Translations under genes and position numbers: made by a program
In this document: in pieces, positions 15,272-24,282 of the stretch
Layout of the letters: every line of letters starts with the position of its first letter
How positions within the stretch are numbered: position 1 is the stretch's first letter
Notes under the pieces: generated by a model
What the model saw: the letters and a program-made list of their open reading frames with translations, nothing else
Told to the model about the DNA's origin: nothing
Database searches by the model: none
Assembly: GCF_000612725.1 (NCBI RefSeq)
Contig: NZ_HG964453.1
Location: 546,106 to 610,105, forward strand
Reading direction: 5' to 3'
Source of the DNA: Mycolicibacterium austroafricanum
Lineage (GTDB): Bacteria > Actinomycetota > Actinomycetes > Mycobacteriales > Mycobacteriaceae
DNA: 64,000 nucleotides

Positions 15272-16161
15272 CCCCTTCTCCCAGGGTGGTCGACCCGAAC
15301 CCTGAGGCGATCCGGCCCGAGCTCACCGACGACGGTGGCTCGGGCCGGTCCTCGCGGCTGCTCACCCCCAGGCACGGATCGACGTCGTTGCGCGTCGGGG
15401 CCGCCACGATGTGGCTGTCGCTGATCGTGCTGCTGCCGCTCGCCGCGATCCTCTGGCAGTCCGCGGGGGGCGGGTTCGGCGCATTCTGGTCGGCTGTCAG
15501 CTCTCCGGCCGCGGTGGCCTCGCTGCGCGTGACGGTCACCATCTCGATCGGCGTCACCATCGTCAACGGGTTCTTCGGGTTGCTGGTCGCCTGGGTGCTG
15601 ACCCGCGACGAGTTCCCCGGCAAGCGTCTGGTCGACGCGGTCATCGATCTGCCGTTCGCGCTGCCCACCATCGTCGCCAGCCTGGTGATGCTCGCGCTCT
15701 ACGGCCCCGCCAGCCCGGTGGGAATCCACCTGCAACACACGAAGTGGGGCGTGGGCATCGCGCTGCTGTTCGTGACGCTGCCGTTCGTGGTGCGCTCCGT
15801 GCAGCCGGTGCTGCTCGAGCTCGACCGTGAGGTCGAGGAGGCGGCGGCATCGTTGGGCGCCAACAACTTCACGATCCTGACCAAGGTGATCCTGCCCGCA
15901 TTGCTGCCGGCCTTGCTCTCGGGCGCGGGGCTGGCGTTCTCCCGCGCCATCGGCGAGTTCGGTTCCGTGGTGCTGATCGGCGGCGCGGTCCCCGGTGAGA
16001 CCGAGGTGTCCTCGCAGTGGATCCGCACCCTGATCGAGAACGACGACAAGGTCGGTGCGGCCGCGATCTCCATTGTGCTGCTCGCGATCTCGTTCGTGAT
16101 CCTGTTCATCCTGCGGGCCATCGGCGCCAGGGCAGCCAAACGGGAGGCGCTGGCGGCATGA
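15268..16161 (+). CDS. cysT: Sulfate ABC transporter permease CysT
   Basis: A 297-residue inner-membrane permease with about six helices, an N-terminal cytoplasmic tail of roughly 45 polar residues and the EAA loop 'EVEEAAASLGANNFTILTKVILPALLPALLSG'. That loop docks onto CysA. 'DLPFALPTIVASLVMLALYGPASPVG' is typical of CysT/CysU. It forms a heterodimeric channel with CysW. Start and stop overlap subI and cysW by 4 bp each, so the genes are tightly coupled translationally. Confidence 0.93.
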   Translation: MTPSPRVVDPNPEAIRPELTDDGGSGRSSRLLTPRHGSTSLRVGAATMWLSLIVLLPLAAILWQSAGGGFGAFWSAVSSPAAVASLRVTVTISIGVTIVNGFFGLLVAWVLTRDEFPGKRLVDAVIDLPFALPTIVASLVMLALYGPASPVGIHLQHTKWGVGIALLFVTLPFVVRSVQPVLLELDREVEEAAASLGANNFTILTKVILPALLPALLSGAGLAFSRAIGEFGSVVLIGGAVPGETEVSSQWIRTLIENDDKVGAAAISIVLLAISFVILFILRAIGARAAKREALAA

Positions 16162-16970
16162 CGCTCTCGCCGGTGATGCGTCACCTTCTGCGGTGGATCG
16201 CGCTGACCTACGTCGCGGTCCTGGTGATCGTGCCGGTCGGGCTGATCCTGTGGCGCACCTTCTCACCCGGTGTCGGCGACTTCTTCGCCTCCGTTGGCAC
16301 CCCGGCGGCGATCTCGGCTCTGCAGCTGTCGCTGCTCGTCGTCGCGATCGTGGTGCCGCTCAACGTGCTCTTCGGGGTTCCCACGGCGCTGGTGTTGGCG
16401 CGCAACAAGTTCCGCGGCAAGAGTGCGCTGCAGGCCGTCATCGACCTGCCGTTCGCGGTGTCGCCGGTGGTCGTCGGTGTCGCGCTGATCCTGCTGTGGG
16501 GTTCGGCGGGCCTGTTCGGCTTCCTCGAGAACGACTTCGGGTGGAGGATCATCTTCGGCTTCCCCGGCATCGTGCTGGCCAGCATCTTCGTCACCGTGCC
16601 GTTCGTGATCCGCGAGGTCGAACCGGTGCTGCACGAGATCGGCACCGATCAGGAGGAGGCGTCGGCCACCCTCGGCGCGCAGTGGTGGCAGACGTTCTGG
16701 CGGATCACGCTCCCGTCGATCCGCTGGGGTCTGACCTACGGCATCGTGCTGACGATCGCCCGCACCCTCGGCGAGTTCGGTGCGGTGCTGATGGTCGCGG
16801 CGAATCTGCCCGGTTCGTCGCAGACGCTGACGCTGTTGGTCCATGACCGGTACACCCGGGGCGCCGAGTACGGCGCCTACGCGATCTCGACGCTGTTGAT
16901 GACCGTCGCCGTCCTGGTCCTCATCGCCCAGGTGATCCTCGACGCCCGCCGGACGCGCACCGCCAAATAG
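16158..16970 (+). CDS. cysW: Sulfate ABC transporter permease CysW
   Basis: A 270-residue permease and partner of CysT. It has six predicted helices and the EAA loop 'DQEEASATLGAQWWQTFWRITLPSIRWGLTYG', plus 'ARTLGEFGAVLMVAANLPGSSQTLTLLVHDRYTRGAEYGAY', a strong CysW signature. The ATG at 16158 overlaps the cysT stop, and cysA follows after 21 bp with its own AGGAGCTGA-type ribosome site. Confidence 0.93.
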   Translation: MTLSPVMRHLLRWIALTYVAVLVIVPVGLILWRTFSPGVGDFFASVGTPAAISALQLSLLVVAIVVPLNVLFGVPTALVLARNKFRGKSALQAVIDLPFAVSPVVVGVALILLWGSAGLFGFLENDFGWRIIFGFPGIVLASIFVTVPFVIREVEPVLHEIGTDQEEASATLGAQWWQTFWRITLPSIRWGLTYGIVLTIARTLGEFGAVLMVAANLPGSSQTLTLLVHDRYTRGAEYGAYAISTLLMTVAVLVLIAQVILDARRTRTAK

Positions 16971-16991
16971 GCCCCTAGGAGCTGACATCTG

Positions 16992-18014
16992 ATGACCCAC
17001 GCGATCACCGTCGAAGGCGCCAACAAGCGCTACGGCGACTTCGCCGCGCTGGACAACGTCGACTTCGTCGTGCCCGCGGGTTCGCTGACGGCGCTGCTGG
17101 GGCCCAGCGGGTCGGGGAAATCGACGCTGCTTCGGGCCATCGCCGGCCTCGACGAGCCCGACACCGGCACGATCACCATCAACGGCCGCGACGTCACCCG
17201 GATACCGCCGCAGAAGCGCGGCATCGGCTTCGTGTTCCAGCACTACGCCGCGTTCAAGCACCTGACCGTCCGCGACAACGTGGCCTTCGGCCTGAAGATC
17301 CGCAAGAAGCCCAAGGCCGAGATCAAGGCCAAGGTCGACGATCTGCTGGAGGTGGTCGGGCTGGCGGGCTTCCAGAGCCGCTACCCCAACCAGCTCTCCG
17401 GTGGTCAGCGTCAGCGCATGGCGCTGGCGCGGGCGTTGGCCGTCGACCCGCAGGTGCTGCTGCTCGACGAGCCGTTCGGCGCTCTCGACGCCAAGGTCCG
17501 AGAGGATCTGCGCGCGTGGCTGCGCAGACTGCACGACGAGGTGCACGTTACGACCGTGCTGGTGACCCACGATCAGCAGGAGGCACTCGACGTCGCCGAC
17601 CGGATCGCGGTGCTCAACAAGGGCCGTATCGAGCAGGTCGGTTCACCGACCGAGGTGTACGACGCTCCTGCCAACGCGTTCGTGATGTCGTTCCTCGGCG
17701 CGGTGTCATCCCTCAACGGTGTGCTGGTGCGTCCGCACGACATCCGGGTGGGCCGCAGCCCGGAGATGGCGATCGGCGCCAGCGACGACTCAGTCCAGGC
17801 CACCGGTGTCACCCGGGCGACGATCGATCGGATCGTGGTGCTGGGCTTCGAGGTTCGCGTCGAACTGACCAGTGCGGCAACGCATACGCCGTTCACCGCG
17901 CAGATCACCCGCGGCGACGCCGAGGCGCTCGGCCTCAAGGAGGGCGACACGGTGTACGTGCGCGCCACCCGGGTGCCGTCGCTGCCGGACGGCGTTCCGC
18001 TGCCGGTGGCCTGA
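16992..18014 (+). CDS. cysA: Sulfate ABC transporter ATPase CysA
   Basis: A 340-residue ATPase. It has Walker A GPSGSGKS (37-44), signature 'LSGGQRQRMALARALAVDP', Walker B 'VLLLDEPFGALDAKV' and the switch histidine in 'VTHDQQEALDVADRIAVLNKG'. The C-terminal part ('VLVRPHDIRVG...VLGFEVRVELTS') is a TOBE-like regulatory barrel as in CysA/PotA proteins. It hydrolyses ATP to drive sulfate uptake through CysT/CysW and is the last gene of the operon. It converges on the LuxR-type gene with a single base between stops, so there is no room for a terminator of its own. Matches cysA1 (Rv2397c). Confidence 0.93.
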   Translation: MTHAITVEGANKRYGDFAALDNVDFVVPAGSLTALLGPSGSGKSTLLRAIAGLDEPDTGTITINGRDVTRIPPQKRGIGFVFQHYAAFKHLTVRDNVAFGLKIRKKPKAEIKAKVDDLLEVVGLAGFQSRYPNQLSGGQRQRMALARALAVDPQVLLLDEPFGALDAKVREDLRAWLRRLHDEVHVTTVLVTHDQQEALDVADRIAVLNKGRIEQVGSPTEVYDAPANAFVMSFLGAVSSLNGVLVRPHDIRVGRSPEMAIGASDDSVQATGVTRATIDRIVVLGFEVRVELTSAATHTPFTAQITRGDAEALGLKEGDTVYVRATRVPSLPDGVPLPVA

Positions 18015-18015
18015 T

Positions 18016-20757
18016 TCAGCCGTCCGCCCGGTCCTGCACCACCGCTTTCAGCTCGGACCGGGAGCTGATCGCGAGCTTGTGGTACACGTTGCGCAGGTGG
18101 TACTCGACCGTCTTCGGGCTCAGGAACAGTGCCGCGGCGGCTTCCTTCGTGGTCGCTCCCCGGCCGAGCATCTGGGCGATCCGAAGCTCCTGCGACGTCA
18201 GCAGGGCCGAATACTCGGTACCACCGCGCCGAGCGCGTTCGCCGGTGGCTTCGAGCTCATCTGCGGCGGCGTCAGCCCACGGGCGGGCCCCGAGTCGTTC
18301 GAAGTCTTCGAGGGCCGCACGGAGATGGGGTCGCGCGGCGACCCGCTTCTTGATGCGGCGAAGGCTGGAGCCGAACGCAAGCCGGGTGCGCGCGGCCTCG
18401 AACCTGTCGGGGTTGAGTTCGTGCAGCCGTAGAGCTTCCGAGAAGTGTGCCTCACATTCCCCGGGCTCTCCGGCGGTGAGTGCCATCGCCCGGTGCGCGC
18501 GCGCCAACGCCCACGGCTGACTCTTCTCCTGTGCCCGGCCCAGGTAACCCACGGCGACCTCGTGCGCGGCGGCAGCGTCGCCGTGCCGCATGTGTGCTTC
18601 GGCGAGTTCCGGCCCTGGTGCCAGGTCGACGTCACGAAATCTGTTGTCGGTCAACAATGATTCCATTCCCTGGTAGTGCACGATGGCCTCGCCGGCGTTG
18701 CCTTCGGCCAGTGCGGAATCGCCGAGGGCGAACTGTGCCCACAGGTGGGCGAACGTGATGTGGTGGCGCCGCGCCAACTGCCGTGCCTCGGCGGCATTGA
18801 CGCGACACTCGGCAAAGCGGCCCATTCTCGCCTGCAACCATGCCAGCCCCGCCAGTGATGCGGCCAGGTCGGTGCTTTGACTGGTTTCTCTTGCCAGCGC
18901 GACGCTTTCGGTGTAACTCGCCAGCGCTGACTGCCAGTTGTCGGTGGTCGCGTCGTCACGGGCCGTGTGGAACAGCAGATTCGGTAGCGCACCGATCGCC
19001 GTCCTTTTCCTGCGATCCTGCACGACCCGTTGCATGAGATCTCTGCCGGCGGCGGTTTCACGGAGAAACAGGGCGCCGACGATCGACCAGTCCGGGCGGC
19101 GGGGGTCGTCGAGCACCGACGGTTCGTTGTTGAGTGTCTCGACGGCGATCCGCAGCCACCGCATCCCGTCGCCACCGGCAATGACGCGGGCGACTCCGAT
19201 GGCCAACTGGCCGCGGGTGCGTGCCGAACCCGTGCGGCACGCCGGTAGAAGCACTTCGATGCGGTCGGCCAGGGCCAGGCCCGCGGCGGTGTCACACATG
19301 TAGAAGCATGCGGTGACCGCGTCCGCCAACAGGCCCACGGTGGCATCCGCTTCTGCCGCATCGGTTCTCGCGGCCGCGTCGACGAGGAGGTCGTGAGCGT
19401 CGCGGAGCGAACCGCTGCGCAACGCGATATGGCCGCGCAGCGCGCTGATCTGGGTGAGAGTGTCGGGCCCCGCGGCGATCGCCTCCGCATCATCGATCAG
19501 CCCCCGGGCACGGGTGAGGTGCCCGGCGAACCAGGCCGCCTCGCCGGCACGGATCAACCGCGCACAGCGCAGCGCGTCGTCGTTGGTCAGCTCTGCACTT
19601 CTGGTCAGAGCGTTGGCCGCCACGCCGTGTGCGCCACGGGCAGTGGCCTTTTCGGCCAGATCGACGAGATCGTCGGCCACCGCGTCGTCGGGTCCGACGA
19701 CCGCCTCGCTCAGGTGCCAGACCCGGCGGGTGTGTGCGGCCGCGGGCATCGCGGCCGCGACGGCGCGGTGGACGTCCCGGCGGGTCTGCGCATCGGCGGC
19801 GGCGTAGACGGCCGATCTGACCAACGGATGCCGGAAGTCGACTCGACCGGCGTTGATGCGCATCAGCTCGATCGACTCGGCCTCGACGATCGGGGCCAGC
19901 GAGGTACCCATCTCGGCGGCAGCGCGAGACGCCAGCCCGAGATCCCCGTCGGCGACCACCGCGAGCAGAAGAGCCAACCGCGTCGGGTCCGGGAGCGCGG
20001 TGATCCGTCGCCCGAAGGTTTGCGCGACGGCGTCGGACACCGGTACCGGCAGCACGGGTGGCGAGTCACGGACGCGTTCGATGTCGCGGGAGAGTTCGAC
20101 CAGGGCCAGCGGGCTGCCCAACGTGACCCGGTGAAGGTGCGCGGCGTCCTCGGCGGTCGCCGGGTTCGGCGCCGACCGCGAGATCAGTTCCGACGCCGCG
20201 GCAAGATCCAGACCGCCGAGATCCAGTATCGGGAGGTCGGTCGCCGTGAACGCGGCGTGTGGCTCGGGGCGGGTCGAGATCACCATCGCGATCGGATCGG
20301 CCAGCAGGCGACGGGCGACGAACGTCAACGCGTCGGCCGACGGTGAGTCGAGCAGGTGCGCGTCATCGACCAGCACCAGCAGCGCAGAGTCTTCGGCATA
20401 CCTGCTGAGCAGGCTCAGCGTGGCTGCGCCGACTGCGAACCGTTCGGGTGCGGGACCGTCACGCATCAGCAGAGCCACCGCGAGAGCGTCGCACTGCGGC
20501 GCCGGCAGGCGATCGATGAGATGCAGTGCGGGCCGTAACAGCTGATGCAGTCCGGAGAATTCGAGGGTCGACTCGGCTTCTGTTCCGGAGGCGCGGACCA
20601 GCGTCATGTCGCCGAGGTGTGCAGCGGTGTCCTCGAGCAGCGCGGTTTTGCCGATTCCGGCTTCGCCGCGGACGACCAACACCCCGCTCTGGCCGAGACG
20701 CGCGCCGGCCACCAGCTCGGCGATGCGCTGCTGCTCGGATTCGCGGCCGAGAAGCAT
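18016..20757 (-). CDS. LuxR-family transcriptional regulator, large ATP-binding (AAA/TPR) type
   Basis: A 913-residue regulator of the large LuxR (LAL/MalT-like) class. It has an N-terminal NTPase with Walker A GEAGIGKT (31-38) and Walker B 'ALLVLVDDAHLLD' (near 127-139). A long helical TPR-like middle follows, then a C-terminal LuxR/GerE HTH (about 845-905, 'LTSQELRIAQMLGRGATTKEAAAALFLSPKTVEYHLRNVYHKL'). Such proteins are usually signal-gated activators. The minus-strand sequence TAGTAT (20769-20764) lies six bases before the ATG, so its mRNA is probably leaderless. A 22-bp element found three times in this region overlaps its own -35 area. It is divergent from the methyltransferase gene it may control. 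Confidence 0.88.
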   Translation of the reverse strand: MLLGRESEQQRIAELVAGARLGQSGVLVVRGEAGIGKTALLEDTAAHLGDMTLVRASGTEAESTLEFSGLHQLLRPALHLIDRLPAPQCDALAVALLMRDGPAPERFAVGAATLSLLSRYAEDSALLVLVDDAHLLDSPSADALTFVARRLLADPIAMVISTRPEPHAAFTATDLPILDLGGLDLAAASELISRSAPNPATAEDAAHLHRVTLGSPLALVELSRDIERVRDSPPVLPVPVSDAVAQTFGRRITALPDPTRLALLLAVVADGDLGLASRAAAEMGTSLAPIVEAESIELMRINAGRVDFRHPLVRSAVYAAADAQTRRDVHRAVAAAMPAAAHTRRVWHLSEAVVGPDDAVADDLVDLAEKATARGAHGVAANALTRSAELTNDDALRCARLIRAGEAAWFAGHLTRARGLIDDAEAIAAGPDTLTQISALRGHIALRSGSLRDAHDLLVDAAARTDAAEADATVGLLADAVTACFYMCDTAAGLALADRIEVLLPACRTGSARTRGQLAIGVARVIAGGDGMRWLRIAVETLNNEPSVLDDPRRPDWSIVGALFLRETAAGRDLMQRVVQDRRKRTAIGALPNLLFHTARDDATTDNWQSALASYTESVALARETSQSTDLAASLAGLAWLQARMGRFAECRVNAAEARQLARRHHITFAHLWAQFALGDSALAEGNAGEAIVHYQGMESLLTDNRFRDVDLAPGPELAEAHMRHGDAAAAHEVAVGYLGRAQEKSQPWALARAHRAMALTAGEPGECEAHFSEALRLHELNPDRFEAARTRLAFGSSLRRIKKRVAARPHLRAALEDFERLGARPWADAAADELEATGERARRGGTEYSALLTSQELRIAQMLGRGATTKEAAAALFLSPKTVEYHLRNVYHKLAISSRSELKAVVQDRADG

Positions 20758-20763
20758 GCGCCG

Positions 20764-20769
20764 ATACTA
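20764..20769 (-). promoter_or_regulatory. -10 element for a leaderless LuxR-regulator transcript
   Basis: On the minus strand TAGTAT ends six bases before the regulator's ATG at 20757, and no Shine-Dalgarno is present. Both features fit a leaderless mycobacterial transcript. Confidence 0.5.
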
Positions 20770-20779
20770 GGCGGCGCGA

Positions 20780-20801
20780 ACTAGGGGGGCCACCTGATTC
20801 G
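20780..20801 (+). promoter_or_regulatory. Shared 22-bp element, copy A (regulator/methyltransferase intergenic)
   Basis: ACTAGGGGGGCCACC, one variable base, then GATTCG. It lies 60 bp before the methyltransferase ATG and 23-44 bp before the regulator's ATG on the other strand, so it can serve both promoters. Two more copies precede the PGRS genes at 24283 and 26137. With CTAGGG as its left half it resembles LuxR/GerE-type operators, and the adjacent regulator is the obvious candidate protein. Confidence 0.65.
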
Positions 20802-20860
20802 CCGGAGCTTCCGCAGGTCCACGCTGGTGTGTGTAGTCCCATCGGAGGAAGGACACCACG

Positions 20861-21934
20861 ATGAATACCACCACCATTCCGGTCGATCCGGAGAAACTCA
20901 TGGGCTTCGTGCTGCGCTCCGTCGAGGAGGCGGGGGCGGCCCTGAACTGTGCGCTCGTGGTCATGGGGCAGCGGCTCGGCTACTACCGATGCCTTGTCGA
21001 ACACGGGCCGTGCACCCCCGCAGAACTGGCCGAACACACCGGAACCGACGAGCACTACGCCCGCGAATGGCTCAACGCGCAGGCCGCCGGTTCGTTCGTC
21101 GCCTACGACGACTCGACCGGCCGCTACCATCTGCCGCCGGAACAGGCCACGGCGCTGTACGACGAGACCAGCCCGGCGTTCGTCGGCGGGCTGTTCCAGC
21201 TCGCGTACGGGACGCTGCGGGATGCCACCCACATCGTCGAGGTGGCACGGACGGGCGACGGAATGGGTTGGGGTGAACACAATTCCGACGTCCATGTCGG
21301 GTGCGAGAGGTTCTTCCTGCCGACCTATGCGGCGCAGATCGTCGACAACTGGATTCCCGCGCTGGAAGGTGTCGCCGACAGGCTTGCCGACGGCGCACGG
21401 GTGGCAGACGTGGGGTGCGGGCACGGCGGTTCGACCCTGTTGATGGCGCGGGCGTTCCCGAACTCCACCTTTGTGGGCACCGACGTGCACGCCGGCTCCG
21501 TCGAGACCGCAAGGCAGCGGGCTCGGGAGGCAAACGCGGACCGGCGCGTGAGCTTCGAAGTGGGGAGCGCCGACCAACTCGGCGGCGGCCCCTACGACCT
21601 GGTCACGATGTTCGACTGCCTGCACGACATGGGCGATCCGATCGGGGCGGCCCGGCGGGTTCGCGAGGTGATCGCCGAGGACGGATCGTGGATGATCGTC
21701 GAGCCGGCCGCCGGTGACCGGGTGCAGGACAACTTCAATCCCATCGGTCGCGCCTACTACGGGTTCTCGACGTTGCTGTGCACGCCGTCGTCGTTGGCGC
21801 AGCCGGTGGGTCTGGCGCTGGGTACCCAGGCGGGGCCCGCGCGTATCCGCGATGTGGTCACCGCGGCGGGATTCACCCGGTTCAGGGTGGCGGCACAGAC
21901 ACCGTTCAACCACGTTTTCCAGGTTCGGCCCTGA
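20861..21934 (+). CDS. SAM-dependent methyltransferase with N-terminal winged-helix domain
   Basis: A 357-residue protein. Residues 25-95 form a winged-helix dimerisation-like domain ('RLGYYRCLVEHGPCTPAELAEHTGTDEHYAREWLNAQAAGSFV'). A class I methyltransferase follows, with the SAM-binding motif I 'VADVGCGHGG' (181-190), acidic 'GTDVHAGSVETAR' and motif IV-like 'YDLVTMFDCLHDMGDP'. This layout is shared by small-molecule O-methyltransferases and a mycobacterial family sometimes labelled transcriptional regulator. A GGAGGAAGG ribosome site precedes the ATG. It is followed 17 bp later by the hydrolase-glycosyltransferase gene, suggesting joint modification of one product. The substrate is unknown. 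Confidence 0.85.
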   Translation: MNTTTIPVDPEKLMGFVLRSVEEAGAALNCALVVMGQRLGYYRCLVEHGPCTPAELAEHTGTDEHYAREWLNAQAAGSFVAYDDSTGRYHLPPEQATALYDETSPAFVGGLFQLAYGTLRDATHIVEVARTGDGMGWGEHNSDVHVGCERFFLPTYAAQIVDNWIPALEGVADRLADGARVADVGCGHGGSTLLMARAFPNSTFVGTDVHAGSVETARQRAREANADRRVSFEVGSADQLGGGPYDLVTMFDCLHDMGDPIGAARRVREVIAEDGSWMIVEPAAGDRVQDNFNPIGRAYYGFSTLLCTPSSLAQPVGLALGTQAGPARIRDVVTAAGFTRFRVAAQTPFNHVFQVRP

Positions 21935-21951
21935 ACAGCGCCGATCCGGCG

Positions 21952-24099
21952 ATGATGGGTGGCGTGCGCGGTCCGCAGCGCAGGGCCCGACCACCGGACT
22001 CGACCGGTTCGGTGGTCCGCGACGGCGTGTCGCTGCACTACGACGTCTATGGAGACGGGCCGACCACGGTGCTGCTGATGCCGAGCTGGTCGATCGTCGA
22101 CTCACGGTTCTGGAAGGCCCAGGTGGCGTTTCTGGCGCGTCACCACCGCGTCGTGACGTTCGACGGTCGCGGCTGCGGGCAATCCGATCGGCCGCGCGGC
22201 CCCGCGGCCTACGCCCACCGCGAGTATGCCGCCGACACGGTGGCCGTGCTCGACGCGACCGGCACCGCGAGCAGCGTCCTGGTCTGCCTGTCGCGCGGTG
22301 CCGAGTGGGCGGTGCGGGTGGCCGTGGATCAGCCTGCGCGGGTCGCAGGGATTTTCGCGATCGCGCCGTCCTGCGCGGTTCCGGCCGCCAAATTGGATGT
22401 GGAACGCGAGTTCCTGTGGCACCAGCATGTTGAAACGCCCAGGGGCTGGCAGACCTACAGCCGCGAGCACTGGCTGCACGACGGATTGGACGAGTTCCGG
22501 CGGTTCTTCTTCGACATGATGATCCCGGAACCGCACTCCACCAAGCACATCGAGGACATGCTGGCCTGGTCGGCCGACGTCGATGCCGCCACGCTCGTGG
22601 ACACCACGGATGCCCGGCTGGACCCGGACTTCCTCGCGGCGGAGCCATTCGAGGATCTCGCGAAGGCCGTCGGCTGCCCGGTCCATGTGGTGCACGGGAC
22701 AGCGGACCGGATCAGCAGCCCCGCGGTCGGCGAGCAGCTCGCCGAGCTCACCGGCGGCTCGCTGACGCTGATCGAGGGTGCCGGCCACGCGCCGCTGGCC
22801 CGAGATCCGGTGCTGATCAACACGATGATCCACGATTTCGTCGCGACGGTCGCGCCGTCGCCGCGCCTCAAGCAGCGCGTCCACGCGCCCCGCCGACGGC
22901 GGAAGGCTCTGTACCTGTCCTCGCCGATCGGGCTCGGCCACGCCCGCCGAGATGTCGCGATCGCCACCGAGCTACGTTCTGCAACAGAAGATCTGGAGAT
23001 CGAGTGGCTGGCGCAGGACCCCGTCACGCGGGTGCTCGCGTCAGCCGGTGAGCGGATTCATCCCGCATCGGCACAGCTGCTCAACGAATCGACGCACGTC
23101 GAACACGAATCCGGTGATCACGACCTGCACGCGTTCGAGGCGCTGCGCCGGATGGACGAGATCCTGGTCGCCAACTTCATGGTGTTCGCCGACCTGATCG
23201 CCGAGGAACCCTTCGATCTGGTGATCGCCGACGAAGCGTGGGAGGTGGACTACTTCCTGCACGAGAATCCGGAACTCAAGCGGTTCTCGTTCGCCTGGCT
23301 GACCGACTTCGTCGGCTGGTTGCCCATGCCGGACGGTGGACCGCGGGAGGCAGCGCTGACCGCCGACTACAACGCGGAGATGATCGAGCAGCGCGCGAGG
23401 TTTCCGCGACTTCGGGACCGGTCGATATTCGTCGGCAATCCCGAAGACGTTGTGCGACAGGACTTCGGCCCTGGGCTGCCCGACATCAGGGAGTGGACCG
23501 GCCAGAACTTCGACTTCTCCGGATATGTCACAGGCTCGGTGCCGCCGGCGGGTCCGGAGCGGGCGGCACTGCGTCGGAAACTCGGGTTGCAGCCGGATCA
23601 GCGACTGTGCGTCGTCACCGTGGGCGGCACCTCGGTAGGGGAGTCGCTGCTGCAACGCATTCTGCATGCGGTGCCCATCGTTCGCCGGGCAATGCCAGAG
23701 CTTCACTTCCTGGTCGTGACGGGTCCTCGCATCGACCCCGCGACGCTGCCTCGTCCGCGAGGCGTCCGGGTCCGTGGCTTCGTCCCCGACCTCGCCGACT
23801 ACCTCGCCGCCTGTGACATCGCGCTGGTGCAGGGTGGACTGACGACGTGCATGGAGCTGACGGCGGCGGGAACGCCGTTCGTCTATGTGCCACTGGAGAA
23901 TCACTTCGAACAGAACTTCCATGTGCGTCACCGGTTGGAGCGCTACGGCGGCGGCCGTCCGATGCGCTACGCGGAGGCTGCCGATCCGGACCTGCTGGCC
24001 AAGATCATCTTCGATGAACTGTCCGCGACGCGACGGGTCCTTCCCGTCGAGACCGACGGAGCCAGGCGTGCCGCGGCGATGCTCGCCGATCTGCTGTAG
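21952..24099 (+). CDS. Alpha/beta-hydrolase fused to a GT-B glycosyltransferase
   Basis: A 715-residue two-domain enzyme. Residues about 20-295 are an alpha/beta hydrolase with nucleophile elbow 'CLSRGAE' (S114), oxyanion region 'LMPSWSIVDSRFW', an acid region 'VHGTADRISSPAVGEQL' and catalytic histidine in 'IEGAGHAPLARDP'. After a basic linker, residues about 317-715 are a MurG/UGT-like glycosyltransferase: 'KALYLSSPIGLGHARRDVAIA', 'LVVTGPRIDPATLPRPRGVRVRGFVPDLADYLAACDIALVQGG' and the donor-binding 'ELTAAGTPFVYVPLENHFEQNFHV'. It may hydrolyse or release an acyl group and glycosylate the product. It sits directly after the methyltransferase. The ATG pair at 21952/21955 is the first good start. 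The substrate cannot be inferred. Confidence 0.85.
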   Translation: MMGGVRGPQRRARPPDSTGSVVRDGVSLHYDVYGDGPTTVLLMPSWSIVDSRFWKAQVAFLARHHRVVTFDGRGCGQSDRPRGPAAYAHREYAADTVAVLDATGTASSVLVCLSRGAEWAVRVAVDQPARVAGIFAIAPSCAVPAAKLDVEREFLWHQHVETPRGWQTYSREHWLHDGLDEFRRFFFDMMIPEPHSTKHIEDMLAWSADVDAATLVDTTDARLDPDFLAAEPFEDLAKAVGCPVHVVHGTADRISSPAVGEQLAELTGGSLTLIEGAGHAPLARDPVLINTMIHDFVATVAPSPRLKQRVHAPRRRRKALYLSSPIGLGHARRDVAIATELRSATEDLEIEWLAQDPVTRVLASAGERIHPASAQLLNESTHVEHESGDHDLHAFEALRRMDEILVANFMVFADLIAEEPFDLVIADEAWEVDYFLHENPELKRFSFAWLTDFVGWLPMPDGGPREAALTADYNAEMIEQRARFPRLRDRSIFVGNPEDVVRQDFGPGLPDIREWTGQNFDFSGYVTGSVPPAGPERAALRRKLGLQPDQRLCVVTVGGTSVGESLLQRILHAVPIVRRAMPELHFLVVTGPRIDPATLPRPRGVRVRGFVPDLADYLAACDIALVQGGLTTCMELTAAGTPFVYVPLENHFEQNFHVRHRLERYGGGRPMRYAEAADPDLLAKIIFDELSATRRVLPVETDGARRAAAMLADLL

Positions 24100-24122
24100 C
24101 TACGGATTTCGTCCCCCAAAGG

Positions 24123-24144
24123 ACTAGGGGGGTCACCCGATTCG
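24123..24144 (+). promoter_or_regulatory. Shared 22-bp element, copy B (upstream of first PGRS gene)
   Basis: ACTAGGGGGGTCACC, one variable base, then GATTCG. It begins 23 bp after the stop of the hydrolase-glycosyltransferase gene and 139 bp before the PGRS start. It matches copy C at every position except the single variable base. Confidence 0.65.
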
Positions 24145-24282
24145 GAGCGCGTACTCGTCGTGTGACGGTGACATGGTGACCAGCCGTGAATGGCTGGGGA
24201 GCAACAGGACTCGGTCCGTATGCGCGCGGGACGCGCCGACAGCAACGTAGTTCGACGATTCATCACGTGAAAGGACAACGTC

